The notes beneath the pieces were generated by a model. It saw nothing but the letters and a program-made list of their open reading frames with translations. It was not told the origin of the DNA and made no database searches. Source: Bacteroidota bacterium (lineage in GTDB: Bacteria > Bacteroidota > Bacteroidia > Palsa-948). From it: a stretch of 64,000 nucleotides of DNA. Where the stretch lies: contig PLUL01000065.1 of NCBI GenBank assembly GCA_003164895.1, positions 1-64,000 on the forward strand, given 5' to 3'. Made by a program: the position numbers and the translations under genes. Each line of letters starts with the position of its first letter. The stretch's first letter is position 1. Of this stretch, positions 37,375 to 47,019 are shown piece by piece.

Positions 37375-37977
37375 TTAAAAATTAAGCAGGGAATTTATTT
37401 CCTCCTTTTTAAATTCCTTTACTTCTCCGGGTTGCATTTTTCCAAGAGATATTTTTTCAATTCCAATTCGCACAAGGCGCAAAGTAGGAAAGCCAACACT
37501 TGCAGTCATTTTCCTCACCTGACGATTTTTTCCTTCATGTAAATTAATTTCAACCCAAGTAGTGGGAATGTTTTTTCTGAAACGTATGGGAGGATTTCGA
37601 GCCCCCACCTGTCCTCCCCCTTCAGGGGAGGGAATTATATTTACTTTGCATGGCAGGGTTTTGTAGTTTTTTCCATCCACATTTATATTTACTCCTTGTT
37701 CCATTTTCTTTTTTGCATCGTCAGAAAAACTTCCTTCCACTTGGGCAAGATAGGTTCGGTTGTGTTTGTGTTTTGGATCGAGCAGCAAATGATTCAACAT
37801 TTTGTCGTTTGTCAAGATCAAAAGTCCTTCGCTATCAGCATCCAATCTCCCAACGGGATAAACATCTTTTGGAAAACTGTAATTCAAATTGGCAAGCGTT
37901 TTATGATTTCCTTCCTTCGTGAATTGAGAAAGCATTTCGAATGGTTTGTAAATAATAAAATATCGCGGCGTGATCAT
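37375..37977 (-). CDS. rluE: rRNA pseudouridine synthase, RsuA/RluE type
   Basis: Converts uridine to pseudouridine in rRNA; RluE in E. coli modifies 23S U2457. The catalytic motif GRLDADSEGLLILTND with the key Asp is at about residues 43-58, followed by YLAQVEG. The C-terminal NPPIRFRKNIPTTWVEI and EGKNRQVRKMTA are typical. There is no S4 domain, and 200 aa fits the RluE class. Start MITPRYFIIYKP is usual. An in-frame GC-rich element encodes SPEGGGQVGA where relatives have a short LPER-like link. It lies downstream of mnmH-selD on the same strand, 81 nt after selD. RluE rather than RluB/RsuA is an inference from length. Confidence 0.85.
   Translation of the reverse strand: MITPRYFIIYKPFEMLSQFTKEGNHKTLANLNYSFPKDVYPVGRLDADSEGLLILTNDKMLNHLLLDPKHKHNRTYLAQVEGSFSDDAKKKMEQGVNINVDGKNYKTLPCKVNIIPSPEGGGQVGARNPPIRFRKNIPTTWVEINLHEGKNRQVRKMTASVGFPTLRLVRIGIEKISLGKMQPGEVKEFKKEEINSLLNF
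37604..37634. repeat. REP-like hairpin inside the pseudouridine synthase gene
   Basis: CCTCCCC (37613-37619) and GGGGAGG (37625-37631) form a perfect 7-bp stem with loop CTTCA, preceded by GCCCCCACCTGT. It shares the CTCC-CTTCAGG-GGAG core with the intergenic element at 16755-16827. It is read through in frame, giving SPEGGGQVGA in the protein. Confidence 0.6.
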
Positions 37978-38058
37978 TTCGGAAAATTACTCAGAAAATG
38001 TAATCGGTATAAAAATAATTTGCACAGGAAAATATCAGGTCAGAAAACTTTATTGCTG

Positions 38059-39123
38059 TTAATGAATAGTTATCACTGAGGAAGCAGGAATATTCTCTTG
38101 ATTCAGAAGTTTTCCGAAAGATTGAATATCAAAACCGTATTTTTTTACAAAAGAAATAAATTCATTTTCATGTTTTGAATAAACCGCAACCAAAAGTCCT
38201 CCGCTGGTTTGCGGATCGCAAAGAATTGCTTTTTGATATTCATTCAAGGAAGAAATTTTTCTTCCATAACTTTCCCAGTTGCGCAAAGTTCCTCCGGGAA
38301 TACATTTTTGTGCGATATATTCTTCAAGAACATTTTTTTCTCCCATGCTTTCATGCAACAAAGGAACTTTTGAAAAATCAATTTCAGCAGAAAGTTTGCT
38401 GCCTTCGCACATTTCCAAAAGATGACCCAGCAAACCAAATCCGGTTACATCGGTGAGCGCCTTCACATAATCCAGTTTTCCCAATTCATAGCCAAGCGAA
38501 TTTAATTTTATCATGGATTGTTTTGCCAGTTCAAAATGTTCCGGCTTTACAATTCCTTTTTTCTGTGCGGTTGTGATAATGCCGACTCCGATTGATTTTG
38601 TCAAAAACAATTTGCATCCTTCGGTTGCTGTAGAATTTTTCTTAATGTTCTTTATTTCCACTTCTCCTGTAACAGCCAGTCCAAAGATCGGTTCAGGACT
38701 GTCAATGCTGTGTCCGCCTGCAAGAGGAATATTTGCTTCAGCGCAAATAGTTCTTGCTCCTTCCAGAACTTTTTGAGCAACTTCAGCAGGGATTTTATTT
38801 ATAGGCCAGCCGAGAATTGCAATTGCCATCAATGGTTTTCCGCCCATGGCATATACATCGCTGATGGCATTTGCCGAAGCGATTCTGCCGAAATCAAACG
38901 CATCATCCACAATCGGCATAAAAAAATCTGTAGTGGAAATAATGGCGCGCCCGTTTCCAATATCATAAACAGCTGCATCATCCTTTGTGTCATATCCTAC
39001 CAAAAGTTTTGGATTCGGAGTTTTAAGTTCGGAGTATAATATTTTTTCGAGAACAGATGGCGCGATTTTGCAACCACACCCTGCTCCGTGGGAGAATTGG
39101 GTAAGAAGAATTTGTTCAGACAT
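38059..39123 (-). CDS. selD: selenide, water dikinase (selenophosphate synthetase)
   Basis: Makes selenophosphate from selenide and ATP. The N-terminal [10 protein letters not shown] carries the active-site Cys16 and Lys19 (equivalent to Cys17 and Lys20 of E. coli); the codon is an ordinary Cys codon, not TGA. The AIR-synthase fold motifs follow, including [48 protein letters not shown] and [10 protein letters not shown]. Length 354 aa is normal. The start overlaps the end of mnmH by 8 bp, so the product should feed MnmH directly. No selA, selB or tRNA-Sec is in the window, so selenium use here may be limited to tRNA. Confidence 0.97.
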   Translation of the reverse strand: MSEQILLTQFSHGAGCGCKIAPSVLEKILYSELKTPNPKLLVGYDTKDDAAVYDIGNGRAIISTTDFFMPIVDDAFDFGRIASANAISDVYAMGGKPLMAIAILGWPINKIPAEVAQKVLEGARTICAEANIPLAGGHSIDSPEPIFGLAVTGEVEIKNIKKNSTATEGCKLFLTKSIGVGIITTAQKKGIVKPEHFELAKQSMIKLNSLGYELGKLDYVKALTDVTGFGLLGHLLEMCEGSKLSAEIDFSKVPLLHESMGEKNVLEEYIAQKCIPGGTLRNWESYGRKISSLNEYQKAILCDPQTSGGLLVAVYSKHENEFISFVKKYGFDIQSFGKLLNQENIPASSVITIH

Positions 39124-40180
39124 ATTTTTGCTGGAATTTTTTATTTGCGAACGTAATTAACTTTTCGGCATTTACCGATGCATCTGAGGTTTCACATTCA
39201 ATAAAGAAAATATTTTTCATGTTGCGTGCCTCGTGATTGTAATTATACGCTTTATCATAATAAGTCAGGGTGATGTCTGCCACATAGTGAAGATTTCCTT
39301 TTTCAAGTTCTTCAAGCGCGTGCTTCACATGTTGCCCGCCCAAACGTTGTTGAATTTTCAGGATACAATTTTTCAATTCTTCTTTTGAAAATTTTCCATA
39401 ATCATTCACTAATCGTTCAATGCGCAATGTTTTTGGAATGTTGATCCGAAGAATTGGCGCTTGTTTCATTTTCTCCCAAAATGAAATTGGAATTTGTGTT
39501 TTGCCGATGTTTCTCGATTCATCTTCCAGCCAGATGCGTTTTGAAAAATCTAATTTACTCAGGGCTAATGAAAGATTATTTTCAAACTGCTCATACGATG
39601 GTTGCGGTTTTTCTCCCAGCGAACCGAATGCAGAACCTTTATGATGCGCAATATTTTCCAAATCAATAATCTGTTCTCCTTGTTCTTTTATCTGGTGAAG
39701 AATTTCTGTTTTCCCACTACCTGTTTCACCACCGATAATTAAAATGTTTGCATTACAAGTAAAACTTTCGAGAACAAATTTTCTATATGCTTTGTATCCT
39801 CTTACAAGTGTGTGCGTGTTGTAACCATGCGCGTTCAGAAGCTCAGCAAATTTCGCACTGCGCATACCGCCTCGCCAGCAGTGAATTAAAATAGTTGATG
39901 ATTGATGATTGATGATTGACGGTTTGACAACCGTCTGCACTTGCTCGATGAATGATTTTATTTTCGGGTTCGCAAGTTCATATCCAATTTTGATTGCTTC
40001 CTCTCTGCTGATTTGCTTATAAGCGGTGCCGACTTTCGCACGTTCATCATTATCAAACAAAGGAATATTTTTTGCTTCGGGAATATGTCCATGCTCAAAT
40101 TCAGCAGGAGAACGCACATCAACTACAGGAAATCGCTGCGATAGTTTTATAAACTCATTTATGTTAACTGGATGATTCAC
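39116..40180 (-). CDS. mnmH: tRNA 2-selenouridine synthase
   Basis: Replaces sulfur by selenium in the wobble 2-thiouridine of certain tRNAs, through a geranylated intermediate, using selenophosphate. The N-terminal rhodanese domain has [22 protein letters not shown] and the catalytic Cys101 in [12 protein letters not shown]-loop follows at about 150-158 (GGETGSGKT), then the C-terminal region with the typical SAFGSLG and [11 protein letters not shown]. Length (354 aa) is normal. It is the first gene of the mnmH-selD pair (8-bp overlap). A 7-bp tandem repeat encodes SIINHQSS just before the active-site strand, in a loop that varies between homologues. Confidence 0.96.
   Translation of the reverse strand: MNHPVNINEFIKLSQRFPVVDVRSPAEFEHGHIPEAKNIPLFDNDERAKVGTAYKQISREEAIKIGYELANPKIKSFIEQVQTVVKPSIINHQSSTILIHCWRGGMRSAKFAELLNAHGYNTHTLVRGYKAYRKFVLESFTCNANILIIGGETGSGKTEILHQIKEQGEQIIDLENIAHHKGSAFGSLGEKPQPSYEQFENNLSLALSKLDFSKRIWLEDESRNIGKTQIPISFWEKMKQAPILRINIPKTLRIERLVNDYGKFSKEELKNCILKIQQRLGGQHVKHALEELEKGNLHYVADITLTYYDKAYNYNHEARNMKNIFFIECETSDASVNAEKLITFANKKFQQKYV
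39895..39919. repeat. 7-bp tandem repeat inside mnmH
   Basis: Three exact copies of TTGATGA (39895-39915) plus TTGA. On the coding strand it is (TCAATCA)3, giving SIINHQSS about eight residues before the catalytic Cys. Gain or loss of one unit would shift the frame and disrupt mnmH. Confidence 0.8.
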
Positions 40181-40233
40181 GAATAAATATTTGTCCCACG
40201 AATTTATCTATTTTTATGTACTGAATTTTTCTG

Positions 40234-41727
40234 ATGATAAAATTGTTTGCCAATAAAATATTCCGATTGCAGATCATTGCTGTAATTTTTTTTGCAATTG
40301 TATATTCCCTCCTATCCTTAGTAAATCATTATAATTTCAGAACCTACGCTTACGATCTTGGTTTGATGAACAATGCCATGTGGGATTACGCGCACTTTCA
40401 TTTTAATAATTGCACACTTCTACAACCTGAATTGAAAAATTATTTAAGCGAGCATTTTGAACTATTCATTATGCTACTTTCACCCTTCTGTTATATTTTC
40501 GGAACATACACGCTGTTGATTTTTCAGATAGTTGCAATTTTGTTTGGAGGATTTGGAGTTTACAAATACATAAATGAAATTTCCGGAAACGAAAAAAATT
40601 CTTTTCTTGCACAACTTCATTTTTATTTTTTCTATGGGATTTTTTCTGCGCTAAGTTTTGATTTCCACAATAACGTGCTTGGCGCGATGTTCGTACCATG
40701 GTTCTTGTATTTCTTTCACCTTAAGAAATGGAAATGGACAGCTTTGATTTTTATTTTTCAGATCTCAACAAAAGAAAATATGCCTTTGTGGATGGCTTTT
40801 GTTTGTGTTGGTATTTCGCTTTTATATTGGAAAGATAAAACATTGCGAATGGCATCAATCATTTTTTGCGTTTTAGCTACTTGCTATTTCATTTTGGTAA
40901 TAAAATTTATAATGCCTTCTCTTGCCAATGAGGGCGAAGCGTATGTTCAAATTCGCAACAATTATTCCGCAGTAGGTTCGAGTTTGAGTGAAATTATTTC
41001 GTCCATTTTAACAAAGCCAATTTATATTTTCAAATTATTATTTTTTAATCATACTGGAAATTATTTCGGCGATAATTACAAAACAGAAACATATGTTTTT
41101 GTTCTACTCTCAGGTGGAATTCTATTTTTCATCCGTCCGCAATTTCTTATAATGCTCATTCCAATCTTTGCCCAGAAAATGTTTCACAATGATTTTCTAA
41201 AATGGGGAATTGGCGCTCATTATTCCATTGAATTCGCTCCGATATGCAGCATCGGTGCATTTTATGTTATTTCAAAAATTGAAAATATAAAATGGAAAAA
41301 TTATCTTGCATTCGGAATAACTTTTCTCTCCCTTGCTGTATCCGTCCGAAGTTTTGACCGCACCTTCACGTACTTTGACCGCGCACTCCAAAGAATTTAT
41401 CAACCCGGACATTATAAAAGAAATTATGATGTAGCCGAAGCGCACAGTGGTTTAAAATTAATTCCCGATGATGCAAAGGTAAGCGCGCAGTCGGCTTTTG
41501 TTCCACATCTTGCTTTTCGGGATTATATCTACCAATTTCCTGTCATTAACGATGCGGAATTTATTGTTTTCTCCTATGCAGAATATTTCTACCCTCTTAC
41601 AAAACAATCTTTTGATGTTCAGGTGGCAATGCTTTTAAATTCCGGTGAATGGGAAAAGATGTATGACAAAAATCAGATGGTAATTTTGAAAAAGTCGGCA
41701 GTAAAAAACCTACTTAACAAACAATAG
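40234..41727 (+). CDS. DUF2079-family polytopic membrane protein
   Basis: Integral membrane protein with about ten to eleven predicted helices. The N-terminal TYAYDLGLMNNAMWDYAHFHF and the region NYLSEHFELFIMLLSPFCYIF match the pattern seen in DUF2079 proteins (aspartate-rich first loop, then HF-P-L-LL-P-Y). The family is thought to be related to GT-C glycosyltransferases, but no activity is established. The C-terminal 100 residues are soluble. Its 3' end overlaps the convergent T9SS gene by 18 bp. It is divergent from mnmH with a 53-bp gap. The start ATG at 40234 is well placed before the first helix. Confidence 0.82.
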   Translation: MIKLFANKIFRLQIIAVIFFAIVYSLLSLVNHYNFRTYAYDLGLMNNAMWDYAHFHFNNCTLLQPELKNYLSEHFELFIMLLSPFCYIFGTYTLLIFQIVAILFGGFGVYKYINEISGNEKNSFLAQLHFYFFYGIFSALSFDFHNNVLGAMFVPWFLYFFHLKKWKWTALIFIFQISTKENMPLWMAFVCVGISLLYWKDKTLRMASIIFCVLATCYFILVIKFIMPSLANEGEAYVQIRNNYSAVGSSLSEIISSILTKPIYIFKLLFFNHTGNYFGDNYKTETYVFVLLSGGILFFIRPQFLIMLIPIFAQKMFHNDFLKWGIGAHYSIEFAPICSIGAFYVISKIENIKWKNYLAFGITFLSLAVSVRSFDRTFTYFDRALQRIYQPGHYKRNYDVAEAHSGLKLIPDDAKVSAQSAFVPHLAFRDYIYQFPVINDAEFIVFSYAEYFYPLTKQSFDVQVAMLLNSGEWEKMYDKNQMVILKKSAVKNLLNKQ

Positions 41728-43227
41728 TTTTCGGTAGATTTTTTTATTTCCAGACTGAAGTGAAGCTAAATAAAATCCGGGTTTAAATTTTTCAGATGGA
41801 ATTTGAATCTCAATGGGTTCCGAAAAAGATGGAGAAACATTTTTTGTTGTTTTCATAATTCCTCTGCCACAAATATCAGAAACTTCAAACGAGAATTCTT
41901 TTTCATCAGCAAAAAAACTATTGTGTATTTTCAAAAACAAATTTTCAGAAAATGGATTTGGATAAATTAGTGCGCTTGTATCTTTTTCCGAAATTTCATT
42001 CACCGCAACATAAGAATTTGCAGTGTCATTATAATCTCCAAGCTTGTTCGTTTTAGCAATAAAAATATTATCGGGTCCAATTCCTATAGATGCAGTATAG
42101 CCGACCAACACAAAACCCGAGTCGGAAGTTTGCTGTAAATCATATCCCGCCTGGTCATTCACAAGACCAAATGACTGCCCCCACGAAGACCATGATCCAA
42201 ATCCCGTTCCTCTTGTCCATTTATAAAGAAGAATGCCCATGCCCGAATTTACAAGTGTGATGTAATTCAAATCTTTCGTTTCCCGGATGCGGCTGATATA
42301 ATTATTGCCTTTTCCGACAGGAGAAACCGCGTTTGAATCTTTAACATTGCCGACAGAATCTGTTCTTAGAAAATATATTTTCTGCGTTCTGTTGCTCTGC
42401 GTACTTCCACCTAACAAAAATCCTTTATCCTTGCACAACGCCACCGAAGTACAGGAATCATCGGCAGTGCCGCCATAAGTTTTTGTCCACAAAGTATCTC
42501 CGTTTGAATTTGTTTTCACAAGATAAAAATCAGAATTTCCTGCACCAAAACTTGTTGTGTAGCCGGCAAGAATATATCCGTTATCCAAAGTTTGGTGAAC
42601 CTCGTAAGCCGCTTCATCATTTGTTCCGCCAAATTTTTTTGTCCAAAGCGTATCACCATTTGAATTTGTTTTTACGAGATACATTTGGCTGTTATTTCCA
42701 TAGCTGTAAGTTTGTCCGCATAAAATATATCCGCCATCCGATGTTTGTTCCGCCCAATATCCCAAATCCCAATCCGATCCTCCATACGTTTTTTGCCATT
42801 GAAGATGTCCTACAGAATCTGTTTTCACGAGAAACATATCATACCCGCCGTTACCAAAACTATTTGTATAGCCAGAAATAATAAAACCTGAATCCTGTGT
42901 TTGTTTAACAGAATAACCGTTATTAATATTAATTCCACCAAACGTATTTTGCCACTGGTATTTTCCTGCGCTGTCAATTTTCAGCAGGTAAACATTTGTA
43001 TTGCCGATTCCGTAACTGCTAGTTGTTCCGGAAACAATATATCCTTTGTCGAATGTTTGGGCAATGCCTCTTCCACGGTCGTAATTAGTTCCTCCGTAAA
43101 TGGCAACCCATGTTCCTGGAAATTGAGCAAATGAAAAATGAAAAATGAAAAATGAAAAATAAACAACAAGAAAAAATCGTATGAGAGAAAAATTATTACT
43201 TTCGGAAAACTTTGAAGCAAATTTCAT
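41710..43227 (-). CDS. secreted beta-propeller-like repeat protein with T9SS type A domain
   Basis: Secreted protein whose body is a tandem repeat of about 50-55 aa: WQKTYGGSDWDLGYWAEQT, SDGGYILCGQTYSYG, MYLVKTNSNGDTLW. About seven units fit a propeller. The C-terminal 80 residues are a type A sorting domain (IYPNPFSENLFLKIHNS to KKIYRKLLFVK). The signal peptide (to FSFAQF) has an unusual hydrophobic core, FFIFHFSF, encoded by a heptanucleotide tandem repeat. Role unknown. The 3' end overlaps the neighbouring membrane-protein gene. Confidence 0.88.
   Translation of the reverse strand: MKFASKFSESNNFSLIRFFLVVYFSFFIFHFSFAQFPGTWVAIYGGTNYDRGRGIAQTFDKGYIVSGTTSSYGIGNTNVYLLKIDSAGKYQWQNTFGGININNGYSVKQTQDSGFIISGYTNSFGNGGYDMFLVKTDSVGHLQWQKTYGGSDWDLGYWAEQTSDGGYILCGQTYSYGNNSQMYLVKTNSNGDTLWTKKFGGTNDEAAYEVHQTLDNGYILAGYTTSFGAGNSDFYLVKTNSNGDTLWTKTYGGTADDSCTSVALCKDKGFLLGGSTQSNRTQKIYFLRTDSVGNVKDSNAVSPVGKGNNYISRIRETKDLNYITLVNSGMGILLYKWTRGTGFGSWSSWGQSFGLVNDQAGYDLQQTSDSGFVLVGYTASIGIGPDNIFIAKTNKLGDYNDTANSYVAVNEISEKDTSALIYPNPFSENLFLKIHNSFFADEKEFSFEVSDICGRGIMKTTKNVSPSFSEPIEIQIPSEKFKPGFYLASLQSGNKKIYRKLLFVK
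43131..43158. repeat. 7-bp tandem repeat forming the signal-peptide core
   Basis: Four exact copies of ATGAAAA. On the coding strand the unit TTTTCAT reads through all three frames as the same cyclic peptide F-S-F-F-I-F-H, so it makes a hydrophobic stretch whatever the frame. A change of one unit would shift everything before or after it. Confidence 0.85.
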
Positions 43228-43246
43228 TTATAATGATTGAATAGTT

Positions 43247-43254
43247 CAAAGATA
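43247..43254 (-). promoter_or_regulatory. -7 box for the T9SS propeller gene
   Basis: TATCTTTG on the minus strand is an exact TAnnTTTG match, 20 bp before the ATG at 43227. It also lies 21 bp before the divergent psd start. No good -33 box is visible. Confidence 0.45.
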
Positions 43255-43274
43255 CAAAATTCATTGTTAAACTT

Positions 43275-43925
43275 ATGATTCATAAAGAAGGAACTACAAC
43301 CATTGCAATTACACTGATATTTATTGCCATTCTTAATTTGATAATTTATTTTTTTGGCGGAAATGAAATTATTAGAATTGGCGGCTATTCTCTTTCAGGA
43401 ATTTTGCTGATCATCATTTTGCAATTCTTCAGGAATCCTTCCAGAAAAATTATTCAGAACGAAAAAAATATTCTTGCTCCTGCCGATGGCAAAGTGGTGG
43501 TGATAGAAGAAATTTTTGAAAATGAATATTTTCACGACAAGCGTTTACAGGTTTCTGTTTTCATGTCGCCGTTTAATGTTCACGTGAATCGCTATCCGAT
43601 GAGCGGAAAAATTTCTTATTTCAAATATCATCCCGGGAAATATTTAGTTGCCTGGCATCCAAAATCATCTACCGAGAATGAAAGAACGACCGTAGTTGTA
43701 AAGGGAGAAAAATCAGGAGAAATACTTTTCAGGCAAATTGCCGGCGCATTGGCAAGAAGAATTGTTTTCTATGGAAAAGAAAATGAAGAAGTGATACAAG
43801 GAAGTGAATGCGGATTTATAAAATTCGGTTCACGTGTAGATTTATTTTTTCCTCTCGGCACGAAACTGAATGTAAAATTGAACGAAGTGGTGAGAGGCGG
43901 AGAAAGTGTTGTTGCGTTACTTTAA
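43275..43925 (+). CDS. psd: phosphatidylserine decarboxylase family protein (short type)
   Basis: Decarboxylates phosphatidylserine to phosphatidylethanolamine at the inner membrane. Two N-terminal hydrophobic segments (about 8-25 and 33-52) are followed by LAPADGKVVVIEE, FMSPFNVHVNRYPMSGKI and YHPGKYLVAWHPKSSTENE. The autocatalytic cleavage site is FGSRVDLFFPLG: cutting before the Ser creates the pyruvoyl group. At 216 aa it is the short archaeal/Bacteroidota type. pssA is not adjacent. The 3' end overlaps the convergent membrane-protein gene by 9 bp. Confidence 0.94.
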   Translation: MIHKEGTTTIAITLIFIAILNLIIYFFGGNEIIRIGGYSLSGILLIIILQFFRNPSRKIIQNEKNILAPADGKVVVIEEIFENEYFHDKRLQVSVFMSPFNVHVNRYPMSGKISYFKYHPGKYLVAWHPKSSTENERTTVVVKGEKSGEILFRQIAGALARRIVFYGKENEEVIQGSECGFIKFGSRVDLFFPLGTKLNVKLNEVVRGGESVVALL

Positions 43926-45314
43926 TTCCTTCTCATAAACCGAATAATTTATTTCTCTGCCACCGCCAGTGGAATTCGCATTATAGAAATTAATCAACTC
44001 GGGATTATTATCAAGCTGCTTCTTTGTAATACCATTTTCAACCACGGCAAACCAATTTTCCCAAATAATAATATCTCCTTCTTTGATTTGATTCAGCGCA
44101 TTATTTGTTAAATCTATTTTTTTGTTTTTGTCAAAACAATCAATATTCAAGACCTCACTTAAATAAGGATGGTCAAATATAAAACGATGATTTGTTCCTT
44201 TATTTTTGATAATAAAATCTACTGTTTGAATAGCCGATTTCTGGTCTTTTGATAACCTCATATCCTTATCCCAATTTATTGCAGCAGGATTTGAAGTGAA
44301 TGGAAAAATAATAATGTAAGCTGCTAATAAAAATTGAAAAATCAATTTTCCATTTTTTCTTGTTCCGAAAACATCTTCTGTTATAAAATTAAATCCATAA
44401 AGTGAAATTATAGATATCATCGGCATAACACCAATCATCACTCTTTTTAAACCCATCGAATTAAAAATACCGAAATACCAAAATAACGAATGAGCAACAA
44501 AAAAAGATATAAAACCCAGAAAAACTAAAATCCCAAGTTCAAGATTTATTTTCTTTTTTATTGACTTCCAAGATATGCTGATAACTCCCAGCCAAAACAA
44601 GGCATATATAGGAACTCCAATGACATAAATTAAGTCTTGGGCAAAGTCAAATAGTTTACCGCTGCCATATTGGCTACTCATTCTTGCATAAGGAATTTTA
44701 GTAAATACCCAAAATAAATCGTGGTACACAAAAAAACCTGCAATGGAATAAACAATGTGTCCGGTTAAAAGAATTGGAAGTAATTTATATTTTCTTTTTA
44801 ACAGAAGATACAAACCGAATACTCCGATAATAATCAAACCTTCCGAACGAACGAAAGGGAGAAATGAAATTACCAGCGCAACTGTTATAAATTTCTGTTT
44901 GACGCTTGCATACAAACCAATACTTATAAATAAAGCAAACAAGGGTTCTGTTAGTCCCGAGAATGTAAGTATATAATAGAGCGGTGCAAAAATTAAAATC
45001 ACAACGCTGATAATTGCGTTTTTAATATTTAATGCCTCAACTGTTTTATAAGTTAAAAAGATAGTCAGGAACGATACAATTGCATTGAAAACTTTTACTC
45101 CAGTAAATCCAAATTGCACAAAAGGACTGATCAATAAAACATAGAGGGGTTTTGCCCAATGATCAAAAAAAAGTTCCGGATGAACAGGAGCATATTTTCC
45201 ATATAAATAATGTTGGATGCTGTCTCCAGCATCACCTGTACCGTCAAAAAAATAAATAGTTAGCGCAGCGATGATTGCATAAACAAATAATAGTATGTAA
45301 ATTATTTTTTTCAA
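43917..45314 (-). CDS. polytopic membrane protein, probable GT-C-type glycosyltransferase
   Basis: About ten transmembrane helices. After the first helix the loop DGTGDAGDSIQHYLYGKYAPVHPELFFDHW carries acidic residues, as expected for the catalytic loop of the GT-C/PMT-like superfamily. A C-terminal soluble tail of about 110 residues follows (from NWDKDMRLSKDQKSAIQ). This fits a lipid-linked sugar transferase, but the family assignment is from layout only. It overlaps psd tail-to-tail by 9 bp and is divergent from fumC. Confidence 0.75.
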   Translation of the reverse strand: MKKIIYILLFVYAIIAALTIYFFDGTGDAGDSIQHYLYGKYAPVHPELFFDHWAKPLYVLLISPFVQFGFTGVKVFNAIVSFLTIFLTYKTVEALNIKNAIISVVILIFAPLYYILTFSGLTEPLFALFISIGLYASVKQKFITVALVISFLPFVRSEGLIIIGVFGLYLLLKRKYKLLPILLTGHIVYSIAGFFVYHDLFWVFTKIPYARMSSQYGSGKLFDFAQDLIYVIGVPIYALFWLGVISISWKSIKKKINLELGILVFLGFISFFVAHSLFWYFGIFNSMGLKRVMIGVMPMISIISLYGFNFITEDVFGTRKNGKLIFQFLLAAYIIIFPFTSNPAAINWDKDMRLSKDQKSAIQTVDFIIKNKGTNHRFIFDHPYLSEVLNIDCFDKNKKIDLTNNALNQIKEGDIIIWENWFAVVENGITKKQLDNNPELINFYNANSTGGGREINYSVYEKELK

Positions 45315-45621
45315 AATACTTTACTAATGTATGAGAAATTAAATATGTCAGTGGCAAATGTTGATTAATTTTCTCATCGCAAATATTTTCATAATTCCAA
45401 AATCACAAATTATAATCTCAATTTTTTGTATGTTTGCCCGCCTATAGAAAACATAAATTTTTTATTTTTTTCCTGATTGAAATTTTTAATTCACAATTCT
45501 GAATTTTCTTCCATTGTTTAGCAGATAAATGATGATTTTTATCATTCTCAATCCGAGCACTTAATCTCTATATTTGTACGTTTGATTATCAAAAAAAAGA
45601 AAAATATTAAATCTGAAAACC
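45315..45621. promoter_or_regulatory. divergent intergenic region with two plus-strand -7 boxes
   Basis: This 307-bp gap separates the minus-strand membrane-protein gene from fumC. It holds two exact TAnnTTTG matches on the plus strand: TATGTTTG at 45429-45436 and TATATTTG at 45569-45576. The second would give fumC a leader of about 40 nt and is the better candidate. No coding sequence or RNA gene is evident. Confidence 0.45.
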
Positions 45622-47019
45622 ATGAACTACCGCACAGAACACGACACCATGGGCGAGGTAAAAGTACCTGCCGACAAATACTGGGGCGCACAAACCGAAC
45701 GCTCGCGCAACAATTTTAAAATTGGACCCGAAGCAAGTATGCCGAAGGAAATTATTTATGCGTTTGCATATTTAAAGAAAGCCGCTGCGCAAGCAAACTG
45801 TGATTTAAAAGTTCTCACGAAAGAAAAATGTGATTTGATTTCAAAAGTCTGCGATGAAATTCTTGCCGGAAAATTAGACGAGCAGTTTCCCCTTGTCATC
45901 TGGCAGACAGGTTCCGGAACTCAAAGCAACATGAACGCCAACGAAGTGATTGCTTACCGCGCTCATGTTCTTTCGGGTGGAAAATTAACGGACGATAAAA
46001 AAATTCTGCATCCGAATGATGATGTAAATAAATCCCAATCTTCCAACGATACATTTCCAACTGCTATGCACATCGCAGCATATAAACAAGTGGCAGATAT
46101 TACGATTCCCGGAATGCAAAAGCTGCTGGACACTCTGAAGAAAAAAGCGAATGCGTTCCAACCTATTGTAAAAACCGGAAGAACGCATTTCATGGACGCA
46201 ACCCCGCTCACGCTCGGACAAGAATTTTCTGGATACGCTCAACAAATCGAGAACAGCATCCGTGCAATAAAAAATGCGTTGGAAATGATTCGTGAATTGG
46301 CTCTTGGCGGAACCGCGGTAGGAACAGGACTGAATGCTCCAAAAGGATATGATGTTCTTGTTGCGAAAAAGATTGCCGAACTAACTGGATTTCCGTTTGT
46401 AACCGCTCCGAATAAATTTGAAGCGCTCGCAGCTCATGATGCAATGGTGGAACTTTCCGGTGCATTAAAACGCTCGGCAGTTTCGTTGATGAAAATTGCC
46501 AACGACATTCGGATGCTTTCTTCGGGACCGCGTTCCGGCATAGGAGAAATAATTATTCCTGATAATGAACCCGGTTCTTCCATCATGCCCGGAAAAGTAA
46601 ATCCAACTCAGCCGGAAGCACTTACGATGGTTTGCGCGCAGGTGATGGGAAATGATGTGGCGGTTTCCATCGGAGGTATGAGCGGACATTTTGAACTGAA
46701 TGTTTTCAAACCGGTGATTGCATCCAATGTTTTGCAATCGGCAAGATTGATTGGCGATGCTTGCATTTCATTCGAGAAAAATTGTGCAATAGGAATAGAA
46801 CCGAACAAAGAAATCATCAAAAGACATTTGGATAATTCACTGATGCTGGTTACCGCGCTGAATCCGCATATTGGCTATGAAAACGCTGCAAAGATTGCCA
46901 AGAAAGCTCACAAGGAAAACAAAACATTGAAGCAAGCCGCTGTGGAACTTGGACTTGTTACCAATGAACAATTCGATCAGTGGGTAAGACCGGAAGATAT
47001 GACGGGAAGTTTGAAGTAA
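45622..47019 (+). CDS. fumC: class II fumarate hydratase
   Basis: Interconverts fumarate and malate in the TCA cycle; cytoplasmic homotetramer without Fe-S cluster. Family marks: [13 protein letters not shown] near the N-terminus, [14 protein letters not shown], the substrate-site region [35 protein letters not shown], and the superfamily signature [11 protein letters not shown]. The 465-aa length is typical. [19 protein letters not shown] and the following NGN-like [10 protein letters not shown] favour fumarase over aspartase or argininosuccinate lyase. The stop codon directly abuts the stop codon of the convergent gene at 47020. Confidence 0.97.
   Translation: MNYRTEHDTMGEVKVPADKYWGAQTERSRNNFKIGPEASMPKEIIYAFAYLKKAAAQANCDLKVLTKEKCDLISKVCDEILAGKLDEQFPLVIWQTGSGTQSNMNANEVIAYRAHVLSGGKLTDDKKILHPNDDVNKSQSSNDTFPTAMHIAAYKQVADITIPGMQKLLDTLKKKANAFQPIVKTGRTHFMDATPLTLGQEFSGYAQQIENSIRAIKNALEMIRELALGGTAVGTGLNAPKGYDVLVAKKIAELTGFPFVTAPNKFEALAAHDAMVELSGALKRSAVSLMKIANDIRMLSSGPRSGIGEIIIPDNEPGSSIMPGKVNPTQPEALTMVCAQVMGNDVAVSIGGMSGHFELNVFKPVIASNVLQSARLIGDACISFEKNCAIGIEPNKEIIKRHLDNSLMLVTALNPHIGYENAAKIAKKAHKENKTLKQAAVELGLVTNEQFDQWVRPEDMTGSLK

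Noticed and set aside
39050-39100. Selenocysteine in the SelD active site
   Set aside because: The codon at the active-site position reads as Cys (GCGC motif is GCGCK with ordinary Cys codons); no in-frame TGA or SECIS-like hairpin is needed.
43275-45314. Operon of psd with the neighbouring membrane glycosyltransferase-like gene
   Set aside because: They are on opposite strands and converge with a 9-bp overlap, so they cannot be co-transcribed.
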